From JBCBAP01 sp038532435 (lineage in GTDB: Bacteria > Pseudomonadota > Alphaproteobacteria > Rhodobacterales > Rhodobacteraceae), in the NCBI GenBank assembly GCA_038532435.1, contig JBCBAP010000004.1:1-64000 (forward strand): a DNA stretch of 64,000 nucleotides, in the 5' to 3' direction. The position numbers were made by a program, and so were the translations under genes. Below, in pieces: positions 1 through 9,913 of the stretch; within the stretch, counting starts at the first letter, position 1, and each line of letters starts with the position of its first letter. The notes under the pieces are model-generated. The model was not told the DNA's origin, made no database searches, and worked only from the letters and a program-made list of their open reading frames with translations.

Positions 1-1123
1 GCACCATCTTGGTGCCCGTGTCGGCCTGCTGCATGTTGTTGGCGATGGCGATGGAGTAGAACTCGCCCTGGCTGTCATCGCCGCGCAGGATGCAGGACGG
101 GTATTTCCACGTGACGGCGCTGCCGGTTTCCACTTGCGTCCACATCACCTTGGCCCGGTCGCCCCGGCAATCGGCGCGCTTGGTCACGAAGTTGTATATG
201 CCACCCTTGCCGTTCTCATCACCCGGATACCAGTTCTGGACGGTGGAATACTTCACCTCGGCGTCTTCCATGATCACGATCTCGACCACCGCGGCGTGCA
301 GCTGCGAGGTGTCGCGCTGCGGTGCGGTGCACCCTTCGAGATAGGACACGTAAGAGCCCTTGTCGGCGATGATCAGCGTCCGCTCGAACTGGCCGGTGTT
401 TTCGGCATTGATGCGGAAATATGTGGACAGCTCCATCGGGCACCGCACGCCGGGCGGGACATAGACAAAGGAGCCGTCGGAAAACACGGCCGAGTTCAGC
501 GTGGCATAAAAGTTGTCCTGCACAGGCACGACCGAACCCAGGTACTTTTTGACCAGCTCGGGATGCTCCCTGATCGCTTCGGAGATCGAGCAAAAGATCA
601 CGCCCGCCTTCTTCAGCTCCGCCTGGAATGTCGTGCCCACGGACACGGAATCAAACACCGCGTCCACCGCCACTTTGCGGCCCTCGGCGGGCGCATCTTC
701 GGCCCCTTCGACACCGGCGAGGATCATCTGTTCCTTCAGCGGAATGCCCAGCTTTTCGTAGGTGGCGAGCAGCTTGGGGTCGACCTCGTCCAGCGACTTG
801 GGCTTCACCTCCATCGATTTCGGGCGCGCGTAGTAATACTGGTCCTGAAAGTCGATCTCGGGATAATCGACCATCGCCCAATCGGGCTCTTTCATCTGCA
901 ACCAGCGATCATAGGCGGCCAGTCGCCATTCGGTCATCCACGCAGGCTCTTCGTTCTTGTCCGAGATCAGGCGCACGATATCCGGCGTCAGCCCCTTGGG
1001 GGCGTATTCCATCTCGATGTCCGTTTCCCAGCCATACTTGTATGTGCTGACGTCCCGCACCGCATCGACGGTCTCCTGATCGACACCGTCCTTGACCACA
1101 ACATCGTCTACAACATTGTCCAT
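1..1123 (-). CDS. sufB: Fe-S cluster scaffold protein SufB (partial, 3' end outside window)
   Basis: SufB is the scaffold subunit of the cytoplasmic SufBCD complex that builds Fe-S clusters. The minus-strand reading frame starts at ATG 1123 and stays open to the left edge, giving about 374 of roughly 500 residues. Recognisable SufB stretches are KYGWETDIE near the start, YARPKSMEV, the FVYVPPGV segment and YLEGCTAPQ, which carries a conserved cysteine. It lies 29 nt downstream of the cysteine desulfurase gene and is probably co-transcribed with it and with iscR. The C-terminal part, including the SufD-contacting region, is not visible. Confidence 0.95.
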   Translation of the reverse strand, partial: MDNVVDDVVVKDGVDQETVDAVRDVSTYKYGWETDIEMEYAPKGLTPDIVRLISDKNEEPAWMTEWRLAAYDRWLQMKEPDWAMVDYPEIDFQDQYYYARPKSMEVKPKSLDEVDPKLLATYEKLGIPLKEQMILAGVEGAEDAPAEGRKVAVDAVFDSVSVGTTFQAELKKAGVIFCSISEAIREHPELVKKYLGSVVPVQDNFYATLNSAVFSDGSFVYVPPGVRCPMELSTYFRINAENTGQFERTLIIADKGSYVSYLEGCTAPQRDTSQLHAAVVEIVIMEDAEVKYSTVQNWYPGDENGKGGIYNFVTKRADCRGDRAKVMWTQVETGSAVTWKYPSCILRGDDSQGEFYSIAIANNMQQADTGTKMV

Positions 1124-1152
1124 ATCAGACTTTTCCCCTCGTGCTTGACGGC

Positions 1153-2295
1153 TCAGGCCGCCCGCGCCTCGTGTTTCCTCAACTTTTGCGTCCAAGCCTC
1201 GGCAAAGCGCAAAATCTCGTCCTCTGTCGTCTCGAGCCCCAGCGACACGCGCACAGCGCTTGCCGCCTCATGCTCCGAATAGCCCATGGCCTGCAGCACC
1301 CGGCTCGCCTTGACCTTGCCCGAAGAGCAGGCCGACCCCGCCGAGATGGCAAAACCCGCGAGGTCCATCTGCATCACCTGTGTCTCGCCCTTCCATCCGG
1401 GCGTGATGAAGCAGGAGGTGTTCGGAAGCCGTGGCGCCTCTTTCCCGACAAAAATAGTAGTATTCGAGGCATCAGCAAGGGCACTTTCTAGAATATTTCT
1501 AAGTTTCTCGACCCGCGCCCATCGCCCGTCGGCCACATCACGCTGTGCAGCCTCGGCCGCGGCGCCAAATCCCGCGATGCCAATGACGTTCTCCGTGCCC
1601 GACCGCCGCCCCATCTCCTGCCCGCCGCCCGAGACAAGCGGCGAACGCTCGAGATCATCGAGGCCGGCCTTCAAAACCAGGGCACCAACACCCTTCGGCC
1701 CGCCAAACTTGTGAGCCGACACGATCGCTGCATCTGCACCGCACGCGCCAAACTCAAAACCCATCTTGCCCCAGCTTTGAACCGCATCACACAGAAAACG
1801 CGCACGGCGTGGCAGGCGGTCTGAAATATAGGAGATCGCCCCCTGCACGTCTTGAACAACACCTGTTTCAGAATTGGCACTCTGGACGGCGAAAGCGTTC
1901 AGCGGCCGCACAGATCCAAGAATTTCCGTGTCAAAGCAATGCTCTAGCGCGAGCCTGCCGGCCGGGTCGATCCGCAAGATATTTTCATTGTCGTGGTGGG
2001 CCCAGATGGCATCATGCTCGATCCCGGAACACACCGTCGCATGCTCCGCCACAAACGCATAGGCGGCAGTCTGTGCCGCCTCGGTTGCCGAGCCCGTGAA
2101 CACCACGTGCATAGGCTCACATCCAACCAGTGACGCCACCTGACTGCGGGCCTTCTCGACAATTGCCTTCGCCGCGCGCCCCTCGGCATGCACGCTCGAC
2201 GGATTGCCCAGCACATCCATCGCCGCCAGCATCGCCGCTCGCGCCTCTGACCGCAGTGGCGTTGTTGCGTTGTGATCCAGGTAAACCCGGCTCAT
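1153..2295 (-). CDS. cysteine desulfurase, NifS/IscS type
   Basis: A PLP-dependent class V aminotransferase of 380 residues that takes sulfur from cysteine for cluster assembly. The N-terminus MSRVYLDHNATTPLR is typical of the IscS/NifS branch. The PLP lysine lies in VSAHKFGGPKG, and the sulfur-carrying cysteine in the SAGSACSSGKV loop near residue 325. The 54-nt gap to iscR upstream holds a dispersed repeat. Between about 1440 and 1510 the gene becomes AT-rich and uses codons rare elsewhere in the window (AGA, CTA, ACT), and an Irr-box-like palindrome lies there. The gene set fits an isc-suf operon. Confidence 0.93.
   Translation of the reverse strand: MSRVYLDHNATTPLRSEARAAMLAAMDVLGNPSSVHAEGRAAKAIVEKARSQVASLVGCEPMHVVFTGSATEAAQTAAYAFVAEHATVCSGIEHDAIWAHHDNENILRIDPAGRLALEHCFDTEILGSVRPLNAFAVQSANSETGVVQDVQGAISYISDRLPRRARFLCDAVQSWGKMGFEFGACGADAAIVSAHKFGGPKGVGALVLKAGLDDLERSPLVSGGGQEMGRRSGTENVIGIAGFGAAAEAAQRDVADGRWARVEKLRNILESALADASNTTIFVGKEAPRLPNTSCFITPGWKGETQVMQMDLAGFAISAGSACSSGKVKASRVLQAMGYSEHEAASAVRVSLGLETTEDEILRFAEAWTQKLRKHEARAA
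1488..1502. promoter_or_regulatory. intragenic Irr-box-like palindrome inside the desulfurase gene
   Basis: The plus strand reads TAGAA-TAT-TTCTA, extended to TTCTAA on one side. This matches the inverted halves of the clearer box at 2891-2907. It sits about 365 nt upstream of sufB, in the only AT-rich patch of this gene. It could be a secondary site for an Irr-type regulator or simply chance in an AT-rich patch. Confidence 0.3.
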
Positions 2296-2299
2296 GCTT

Positions 2300-2345
2300 C
2301 TTCTCTTTCCAAATACTCCGGGGGTCTGGAGGCTGGCCCCCAGTT
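2300..2345 (-). repeat. dispersed intergenic element between iscR and nifS
   Basis: The minus strand reads GGGGGCCAGCCTCC, then a CCCCCGGAGTATTTGG block, then AGAGAAGAAG just before the nifS start. The block GCCTCC...GG-TATTT...AGAAGAAG recurs near 36358-36398. The GGGGG/CCCCC arms could pair, so the element might act as an RNA hairpin between two cotranscribed genes. Confidence 0.45.
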
Positions 2346-2349
2346 GACA

Positions 2350-2811
2350 TCAGCCATCATCGACCACCGCAAACAGGTTGGGCACCGCCGGACACGGGGC
2401 CAGTTCGTTGTCAACGACGTCCGACAAGCGCGTCTGATGCAGAAACACGTAGACATGCGCCGACAGCCCCTCCCACAACCGGTTGGTCAGCGATTGCGCC
2501 TTGGACCCCGATGCCGCGCCCGACGCCCCTGCCCCCTTGTGCATCGCGTCGACCGTCTCATCGACCGCCGCCAGGATCTCGGCCACCCGGATCTCGGACG
2601 CGGCCCGCGCCAGACGGTATCCGCCGCCGGGCCCGCGCACCGATGTCACCAGATCGGCGCGGCGCAATTTCACGAACAGCTGCTCCAGATAGGGCAGCGA
2701 AATGTCCTGACGCCCCGAGATATCACCCAGGCTGACCAGCGCCTCGGCCGGCTGCAAGGCGATGTCGGCCAGTGCCACCATCGCGTAGCGTCCCTTTGTC
2801 GAAAGCTTCAT
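2350..2811 (-). CDS. iscR: Rrf2-family regulator IscR, lacking the cysteine triad
   Basis: A 153-residue Rrf2 repressor of Fe-S biogenesis genes. The winged helix-turn-helix covers about residues 1-70 (MKLSTKGRYAMVALAD, SLPYLEQLF, VRGPGGGYRLAR). In classical IscR three cysteines near residues 92-104 hold a [2Fe-2S] cluster. Here that stretch is HKGAGASGAASGSKAQ and has no cysteine. The only cysteine is residue 140, in ELAPCPAVP. I recall the Rhodobacter sphaeroides IscR as having the same unusual arrangement. It heads the operon with nifS and sufB, and an Irr-type palindrome lies 80 nt upstream. Confidence 0.93.
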   Translation of the reverse strand: MKLSTKGRYAMVALADIALQPAEALVSLGDISGRQDISLPYLEQLFVKLRRADLVTSVRGPGGGYRLARAASEIRVAEILAAVDETVDAMHKGAGASGAASGSKAQSLTNRLWEGLSAHVYVFLHQTRLSDVVDNELAPCPAVPNLFAVVDDG

Positions 2812-2890
2812 CGCGCACGCCCCCGATTGACGTCACAGCCCGCAGGCCATACATGCTTTGCCACCGCAGGATATGCGTCCTGCCCATAAA

Positions 2891-2907
2891 TTTAGAAACG
2901 TTCTAAG
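2891..2907. promoter_or_regulatory. Irr box (iron control element) upstream of iscR
   Basis: The sequence TTTAGAAACGTTCTAAG is a near-perfect dyad (TTAGAA-ACG-TTCTAA). It fits the iron control element recognised by Irr in alphaproteobacteria. It lies 80 nt upstream of iscR and 66 nt upstream of the divergent hydrolase gene, so it could serve either promoter; the Fe-S operon is the more likely target. Confidence 0.7.
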
Positions 2908-2972
2908 GTACCAGACGCATTTCGTCAAGAAATCCCACGGTGCAAAAGACGTAACGAGGACAAAAACCGCAT

Positions 2973-3626
2973 ATGCCCGAGGTCATTTTTCCCGGACCCG
3001 AAGGCCGCCTCGAAGGCCGCTACCACCCCCAGAAAGAGCGCGACGCCCCCATCGCCATCATCCTGCACCCGCACCCGCAATTCGGCGGCACGATGAACCA
3101 CAAGGTGGTGCACGCGCTGCACTATGCGTTCTTCAAGATGGGCTTTACCGTGTTGCGCTTTAACTTTCGCGGCGTGGGGCGCAGCCAGGGCGAATATGAT
3201 CAGGGCATTGGTGAGCTGAGCGATGCGGCCTCCGCCCTCGACTACCTGCAGTCGATGAACAACAATTCCAAGCATTGCTGGGTTGCGGGCTTTTCCTTTG
3301 GTGCGTGGATCGGCATGCAGCTTTTGATGCGGCGGCCCGAGATCACGGGGTTCATCTCCGTCTCGCCGCCCGCGAACATGTACGACTTTTCCTTTCTCGC
3401 CCCCTGCCCCTCGTCCGGGCTGATCATCAACGGCGCCGCGGACCGTGTGGCCCCGCCTGCCGATACCGAAGCGTTGGTGGGCAAGCTGCACGAGCAAAAG
3501 GGCATCACGATCACGCATACGCAGATTGAGGGCGCCGGCCACTTCTTCGAAGATCCACATCTCGACACGATGATCGGCCACACGACCGATTATGTGAAGC
3601 GCCGGCTGACCGAGACCTCGCGCTGA
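2973..3626 (+). CDS. alpha/beta hydrolase (small, cytoplasmic)
   Basis: A 217-residue alpha/beta hydrolase of unknown substrate. The oxyanion region is ILHPHPQFGGTMNHKVV, followed by FNFRGVGRSQG. The nucleophile elbow is GFSFGAW (Ser about 109). An acidic residue lies in INGAADRVAPP, and the terminal histidine is in EGAGHFFEDP. There is no signal peptide. It is divergent from iscR and its stop touches the start of the next small gene, suggesting an operon 2973-4428. The catalytic fold is clear and the role unknown. Confidence 0.85.
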   Translation: MPEVIFPGPEGRLEGRYHPQKERDAPIAIILHPHPQFGGTMNHKVVHALHYAFFKMGFTVLRFNFRGVGRSQGEYDQGIGELSDAASALDYLQSMNNNSKHCWVAGFSFGAWIGMQLLMRRPEITGFISVSPPANMYDFSFLAPCPSSGLIINGAADRVAPPADTEALVGKLHEQKGITITHTQIEGAGHFFEDPHLDTMIGHTTDYVKRRLTETSR

Positions 3627-3862
3627 TGGCGGATCCCGTTGTCACGGAAATGGCCAACAAGCTGGCCGAAGAATGCCTTGCCGTGCAGAAAGAGGTCGGC
3701 GACGACCGGCTGTTCATGAAGGTGGGCGAGGTTCTGGGCGCGTCCTCCCAAACGCTGGAAGAGGCGTTCCTGACGGCAATACGAACGCGGATGGCCAACG
3801 ATTCAGGCCGCCGCTTCCTTGCGCAACAGCTCAAGACCCACCGCGCAAAGACGGCCGAGTGA
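3626..3862 (+). CDS. conserved small hypothetical protein
   Basis: A 78-residue, mostly helical and charged protein starting MADPVVTEMANKLAEECLAV, with no signal peptide or membrane segment. I do not recognise a domain. The start codon shares a base with the stop of the hydrolase upstream, and the end overlaps the GTG start of the HD-domain gene (GTGA at 3859-3862). This tight packing suggests translational coupling and argues for a real gene. Confidence 0.75.
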   Translation: MADPVVTEMANKLAEECLAVQKEVGDDRLFMKVGEVLGASSQTLEEAFLTAIRTRMANDSGRRFLAQQLKTHRAKTAE

Positions 3863-4428
3863 CGCGGCTCGACCAGCAGATCGCCTTTCTCACCGAAGCG
3901 GACCGCCTGAAATCCGTCACCCGTGCGACCACGCTGGCCGATGCCTCGCGCGCTGAAAACAGCGCGGAACATTCCTGGCATCTCTCCCTCTACGCCCTCA
4001 TTCTCGCGGACCAAGCCGGGCCCGGGGTCGAGATCGACCGTGTGATCCGCATGCTGATCCTTCACGACCTCGTTGAGATCGATGCTGGCGACGCACCCAT
4101 CTTTGCCGATGTGGATGCGACAGCACAGGCCGCGCAGGAAGCGGCGGCGGCTGACCGTCTCTTTGGCCTGTTGCCTGCCGATCAACGGGACGCGATGCGC
4201 GCGCTCTGGGACGAGTTCGAAGCGGCGGAGACGCCAAGCGCCCAATTCGCCAAGGCGCTCGACCGGTTTCAGCCGCCCATGCAAAACCTCGCCTCGGGCG
4301 GCGGCAGCTGGGCGGAATACAACGTCAGCCCCGACAAGATCGAGGCGCGTGTCGCGCCAGCCATCATGCGTGCCGCCCCGGCCCTGTGGGCCTATGCCAA
4401 GGCGCGCATCGACGCGTTCTTTGCCTAG
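3859..4428 (+). CDS. HD-domain phosphohydrolase (YfbR/HDDC2-like 5'-nucleotidase)
   Basis: A 189-residue HD-superfamily metal phosphohydrolase. The start chosen is GTG 3859, which overlaps the preceding stop. A longer frame upstream is open but runs through the previous gene. The family pattern is visible as RAENSAEHSWHLSLY (first metal histidine), LILHDLVEIDAGD (HD pair plus E and D), and a later acidic residue in KALDRFQPP. Such proteins dephosphorylate nucleoside 5'-monophosphates, so nucleotide salvage is plausible. Substrate is inferred from family only. Confidence 0.85.
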   Translation: MTRLDQQIAFLTEADRLKSVTRATTLADASRAENSAEHSWHLSLYALILADQAGPGVEIDRVIRMLILHDLVEIDAGDAPIFADVDATAQAAQEAAAADRLFGLLPADQRDAMRALWDEFEAAETPSAQFAKALDRFQPPMQNLASGGGSWAEYNVSPDKIEARVAPAIMRAAPALWAYAKARIDAFFA

Positions 4429-5588
4429 CGAATGTCTTGCAGCGCCGAGCGCGCGGCCTGGATGACGCGGCCCATCATCAGGCCCAGCACGTAGCGCAGA
4501 AAGCTCACCGTGATATCCGCCAGCGACAGCCCCGCCGTTGCCACCCCACCGGCAAAGCGCAGCGCCGATTTGACAAAGCGCAACAACAGCTTGCCCACCT
4601 GCGCAGCCAATGACGCCGCGCGGTAGAGTCCTTCGGCCAGCAGATCGAGCATCGTGAGCGACGCCGTGACCTGCGCCGAGGTGGCATGCAGCCACGGCAG
4701 AATCCCCCCCAGCGCCAGCCCGAGGAAATAGTATCCCATGGTCGAACCGATGCCGTTGGTTTTCTCGGCCTGGGTGAGCCAATAGTCGGGATCGAGCTTG
4801 CTGGGCATGGCCGCCGCCGCTGGCCAGCCCGTGCCGGGCATCTTGGGGATGTAACAACCGCTCATGCTGTGCGCCGCTGCCGTGATCGAGGAAAAGCCAC
4901 CGTTTATCCCGGTGGTGCCCGGACCAGCGTGGAAGAAGGGAAACAGCGGGATCATCGGCACGGGATCGGATTGCGCATAGACCCGCTTGACCCGCGTGTC
5001 CCCGATCACGCGCGAGATTTCACCGCCCAGGGCCAGCCCGCCGACGCGCGGTGCACCAAAGGTATAAAGGTGCGATGGGCATGTCTTGCCTTGGGCGAAA
5101 TCCACCGCAGACAGGGTTGCGAGTGCCCCACCCAGCGAATGGCCGACAAAATGCATCCGCTGCGGTTTCGCGGCGGCGATCATCCGTTTGACGTCCTGCC
5201 GCAACGAATCGTAGATCGCCGCAAAACCGGTGTGCACCAGCGTGCCCGTGGGGCCGCGTGTCATTCCGATGTTCAGATTGGACAGCCAGTCGATCTTGGT
5301 CTGGGTGCCGCGCATCACCAGGATGAACTCGCGGTCGACGCCCGCGTGACGCTGCAACAAGGTGCCAAAGCCCGCCTGTTCGGTCACGATATTGCCCGAG
5401 GTGCCCACGATCCCGCCAATCGGCGTGACCGACGTCGTCAGATTTTGTTCCAACACATAGTTTTCGGTATAGCGCACATCTTCCTGCGCCATCTCGAGCG
5501 CCTGATCATTCGTGCGTGCCGTGGTCACGGCATAGCCCGCATCTGCGAGAATTGCGGCATTGCGCCCGCTGAGCATTGTACCGGTCAT
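4425..5588 (-). CDS. class-3 lipase family protein
   Basis: A 387-residue alpha/beta hydrolase of the fungal lipase-like (class 3) family. The nucleophile elbow GHSLGGALATLSA has Ser151, and the oxyanion/lid region is FILVMRGTQTKIDWLSNLN. YTFGAPRVGG and YAQSDPVPMIP carry the expected later motifs. The C-terminal 100 residues are rich in hydrophobic and amphipathic helices. No N-terminal signal is visible. It lies 32 nt downstream of a small exported protein on the same strand. This pairing is reminiscent of secreted lipase effectors with periplasmic immunity proteins, but that is inference. It is convergent with the HD gene, overlapping by 4 nt. Confidence 0.82.
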   Translation of the reverse strand: MTGTMLSGRNAAILADAGYAVTTARTNDQALEMAQEDVRYTENYVLEQNLTTSVTPIGGIVGTSGNIVTEQAGFGTLLQRHAGVDREFILVMRGTQTKIDWLSNLNIGMTRGPTGTLVHTGFAAIYDSLRQDVKRMIAAAKPQRMHFVGHSLGGALATLSAVDFAQGKTCPSHLYTFGAPRVGGLALGGEISRVIGDTRVKRVYAQSDPVPMIPLFPFFHAGPGTTGINGGFSSITAAAHSMSGCYIPKMPGTGWPAAAAMPSKLDPDYWLTQAEKTNGIGSTMGYYFLGLALGGILPWLHATSAQVTASLTMLDLLAEGLYRAASLAAQVGKLLLRFVKSALRFAGGVATAGLSLADITVSFLRYVLGLMMGRVIQAARSALQDIR

Positions 5589-5620
5589 AATTCGTCCACT
5601 TCAAAAAATATCCGTCTCAT

Positions 5621-6079
5621 TCAATCCAGTGTGCAAACCCCGAACCAGAACCCGCCATGGGCCGGTTCCTTGCGCAAGTCGCAGGTGACCGAAATCGGGG
5701 CGCCCTTGTTTTCGTGATTTTCGGGGCCGACCCGCGGGGTCATGACCAGAAATTTCTGCGCGCCCGCGGGATAATCGGCATAGAACACGGTGCGCACCGC
5801 GTCTTCGGCGGCCAGACGCTGGAAAAATCCCCGCTTGGCCGGCACACCGTCAAAGGCGAACTGGCCCGACGCATCCGTCACGGTCCGGTCCTCGCCCGAC
5901 TTGCCGCGCCAGTCCCAGGTCCGCCGCACCGTCACACCGCCTGCCGCCTGCCCGTCCGGGCCGATCAACACGCCCGACATCGGCGAGGTGACATATTCCG
6001 CATCGGCCTTGGACATCGTTCCCCCTACGGTGACCCACAGCAGCGCCGCGGCGCAGATCAGTGCCAGAATGCGGCGCAT
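5621..6079 (-). CDS. small exported protein with carboxypeptidase-regulatory-like domain (DUF6795-like)
   Basis: A 152-residue protein with a signal peptide (MRRILALICAAALLWVTVGG, cleavage probably after SKADA). The mature part resembles the DUF6795/CarboxypepD_reg beta-sandwich: SPMSGVLIGPDGQAAGGVTV, then GQFAFDGVP. Two cysteines near the C-terminus (VTCDLR, FGVCTLD) could form a disulfide. It is probably periplasmic. It precedes the lipase in the same operon, which suggests partner, chaperone or immunity function; none is proven. Confidence 0.75.
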   Translation of the reverse strand: MRRILALICAAALLWVTVGGTMSKADAEYVTSPMSGVLIGPDGQAAGGVTVRRTWDWRGKSGEDRTVTDASGQFAFDGVPAKRGFFQRLAAEDAVRTVFYADYPAGAQKFLVMTPRVGPENHENKGAPISVTCDLRKEPAHGGFWFGVCTLD

Positions 6080-6162
6080 GGCGTCCCCTTTTCGTCAGTA
6101 CCTTGGGTGGCACGCTAACCCAACGGCGGCCCGCCGCCTATGCAGGATTTGCGTACCTCGCA

Positions 6163-6195
6163 ACAAAAACGGGCGACCCCGTGTGGGGCCGCCCG
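6163..6195 (-). terminator. Rho-independent terminator of monomeric IDH
   Basis: Read on the minus strand, a GC-rich stem (CGGGCGGCCCC / GGGGTCGCCCG with a short ACAC loop) is followed by a run of five T at 6169-6165. It lies just downstream of the stop at 6221. Confidence 0.75.
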
Positions 6196-6220
6196 GCGTT
6201 GGTGTCGGTCCGTGTCGGCG

Positions 6221-8431
<2,211 letters not shown>

Positions 8432-8616
8432 GTCGCACCTCATTTGCCGGGGTTTCGGGCACGCGCCGATACGGCGCGCCGTTGGGCACGGGGCCTACCG
8501 AACAGGCACGCGCCCGTCAATGCATGCAATTGTATACTGACTGCGGCTTTTTGTGCCATCCCTGTCCGCGGGAATCTGCTAGAGACGCCGCAACCGCACG
8601 CAAAAGGAGCCAGCGC

Positions 8617-9831
8617 ATGTCCAAGATCAAGGTCGAAAACCCCATCGTCGAAATGGACGGGGACGAGATGACGCGCATCATGTGGGCCTTCATCAAGGAC
8701 AAGCTGATCCTGCCCTATCTCGACATCGACCTGCTCTACTATGACCTCGGGATCGAGGCGCGCGACGAGACCGAAGATCAGATCACCATCGATGCCGCCG
8801 AAAAGACCAAGGAAGTGGGCGTCGCGGTGAAATGCGCCACCATCACACCCGATGAGGCCCGGGTCGAAGAGTTCGGCCTCAAGAAGATGTGGCGGAGCCC
8901 CAACGGCACGATCCGCAACATCCTCGGCGGCGTCGTCTTTCGCGCACCGATCATCTGCAAGAACGTGCCGCGGCTCGTCCCGGGCTGGACCAAGCCGATC
9001 GTGATCGGCCGTCACGCCTTTGGCGATCAGTACCGTGCGACGGACTTCCTGATGCCGGGGCCGGGCAAGTTGACCATGAAGTTCGTGGGCGAGGACGGTA
9101 CCGTGATCGAGCGCGACGTGTTCGACAGCCCCGCAGCCGGTGTTGCCATGGGCATGTACAACCTCGACCAGTCGATCATCGACTTCGCCCGCGCCTCCAT
9201 GAACTACGGGCTGAACCTTGGCTGGCCGGTGTATCTCTCCACCAAGAACACCATCCTCAAGGCTTACGATGGCCGGTTCAAGGACCTGTTCCAGAAGGTC
9301 TACGAGGAGGAGTTCGAAGAGAAGTTCAAGGCGGCAGGCATCACCTACGAACACCGCCTGATCGACGACATGGTCGCGGCGTGCATGAAATGGTCCGGCG
9401 GCTTCGTCTGGGCGTGCAAGAACTATGACGGCGACGTGCAGTCCGACACGGTGGCGCAGGGCTTCGGCTCCCTCGGCCTCATGACGTCCCAGCTTATGAC
9501 ACCGGACGGGAAGGTCGTGGAGGCGGAGGCCGCCCACGGCACCGTCACCCGGCACTACCGTCAGCATCAGGCAGGCAAGGAGACGTCGACGAACTCCATC
9601 GCCTCCATCTACGCGTGGACCGGCGGCCTGAAGCACCGCGCGAAGCTCGACGACAACGCGCCGCTTCTCAACTTTGCCGAGACGCTGGAGCGCGTGATCG
9701 TTGAGACCGTGGAAAGCGGCTCAATGACGAAGGACCTCGCGCTGCTGGTCGGTCCGGATCAGAAGTGGCTGACCACGATGGGCTTCCTTGAGAAGATCGA
9801 CGAGAACCTGAACAAGGCGCTCGCGGGCTGA
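8617..9831 (+). CDS. icd: NADP-dependent isocitrate dehydrogenase, homodimeric type
   Basis: A 404-residue isocitrate dehydrogenase of the eukaryote-like dimeric family, starting MSKIKVENPIVEMDGDEMTR. The substrate loop is visible in KSPNGTIRN-like form (RSPNGTIRNILGGVVFR), and the cofactor region in AAHGTVTRHYRQHQAG. The start ATG 8617 has AAGGAG 9 nt upstream. It is unrelated in fold detail to the monomeric enzyme it faces, so the organism encodes two isozymes for one TCA step with a shared promoter region (8432-8616). Confidence 0.96.
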   Translation: MSKIKVENPIVEMDGDEMTRIMWAFIKDKLILPYLDIDLLYYDLGIEARDETEDQITIDAAEKTKEVGVAVKCATITPDEARVEEFGLKKMWRSPNGTIRNILGGVVFRAPIICKNVPRLVPGWTKPIVIGRHAFGDQYRATDFLMPGPGKLTMKFVGEDGTVIERDVFDSPAAGVAMGMYNLDQSIIDFARASMNYGLNLGWPVYLSTKNTILKAYDGRFKDLFQKVYEEEFEEKFKAAGITYEHRLIDDMVAACMKWSGGFVWACKNYDGDVQSDTVAQGFGSLGLMTSQLMTPDGKVVEAEAAHGTVTRHYRQHQAGKETSTNSIASIYAWTGGLKHRAKLDDNAPLLNFAETLERVIVETVESGSMTKDLALLVGPDQKWLTTMGFLEKIDENLNKALAG

Positions 9832-9888
9832 ACCCGGAACGTCCTGCCCCCGCCGGAGGTTTGGCAGGGCAAGGCAAGCTGAGAAGAT

Positions 9889-9913
9889 GGGGGTGCCGCA
9901 GCGCCCCCTTTTT
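9889..9913 (+). terminator. Rho-independent terminator of icd
   Basis: GGGGGTGC-CGCA-GCGCCCCC followed by TTTTT. The 8-bp stem contains one G-T pair. The T-run overlaps the last codon of the convergent amidotransferase gene. Confidence 0.85.

Noticed and set aside
134..1282. Long plus-strand open frame (382 codons)
   Set aside because: Antisense to sufB and the start of the desulfurase; the predicted protein has no recognisable family and a composition typical of GC-rich shadow frames.
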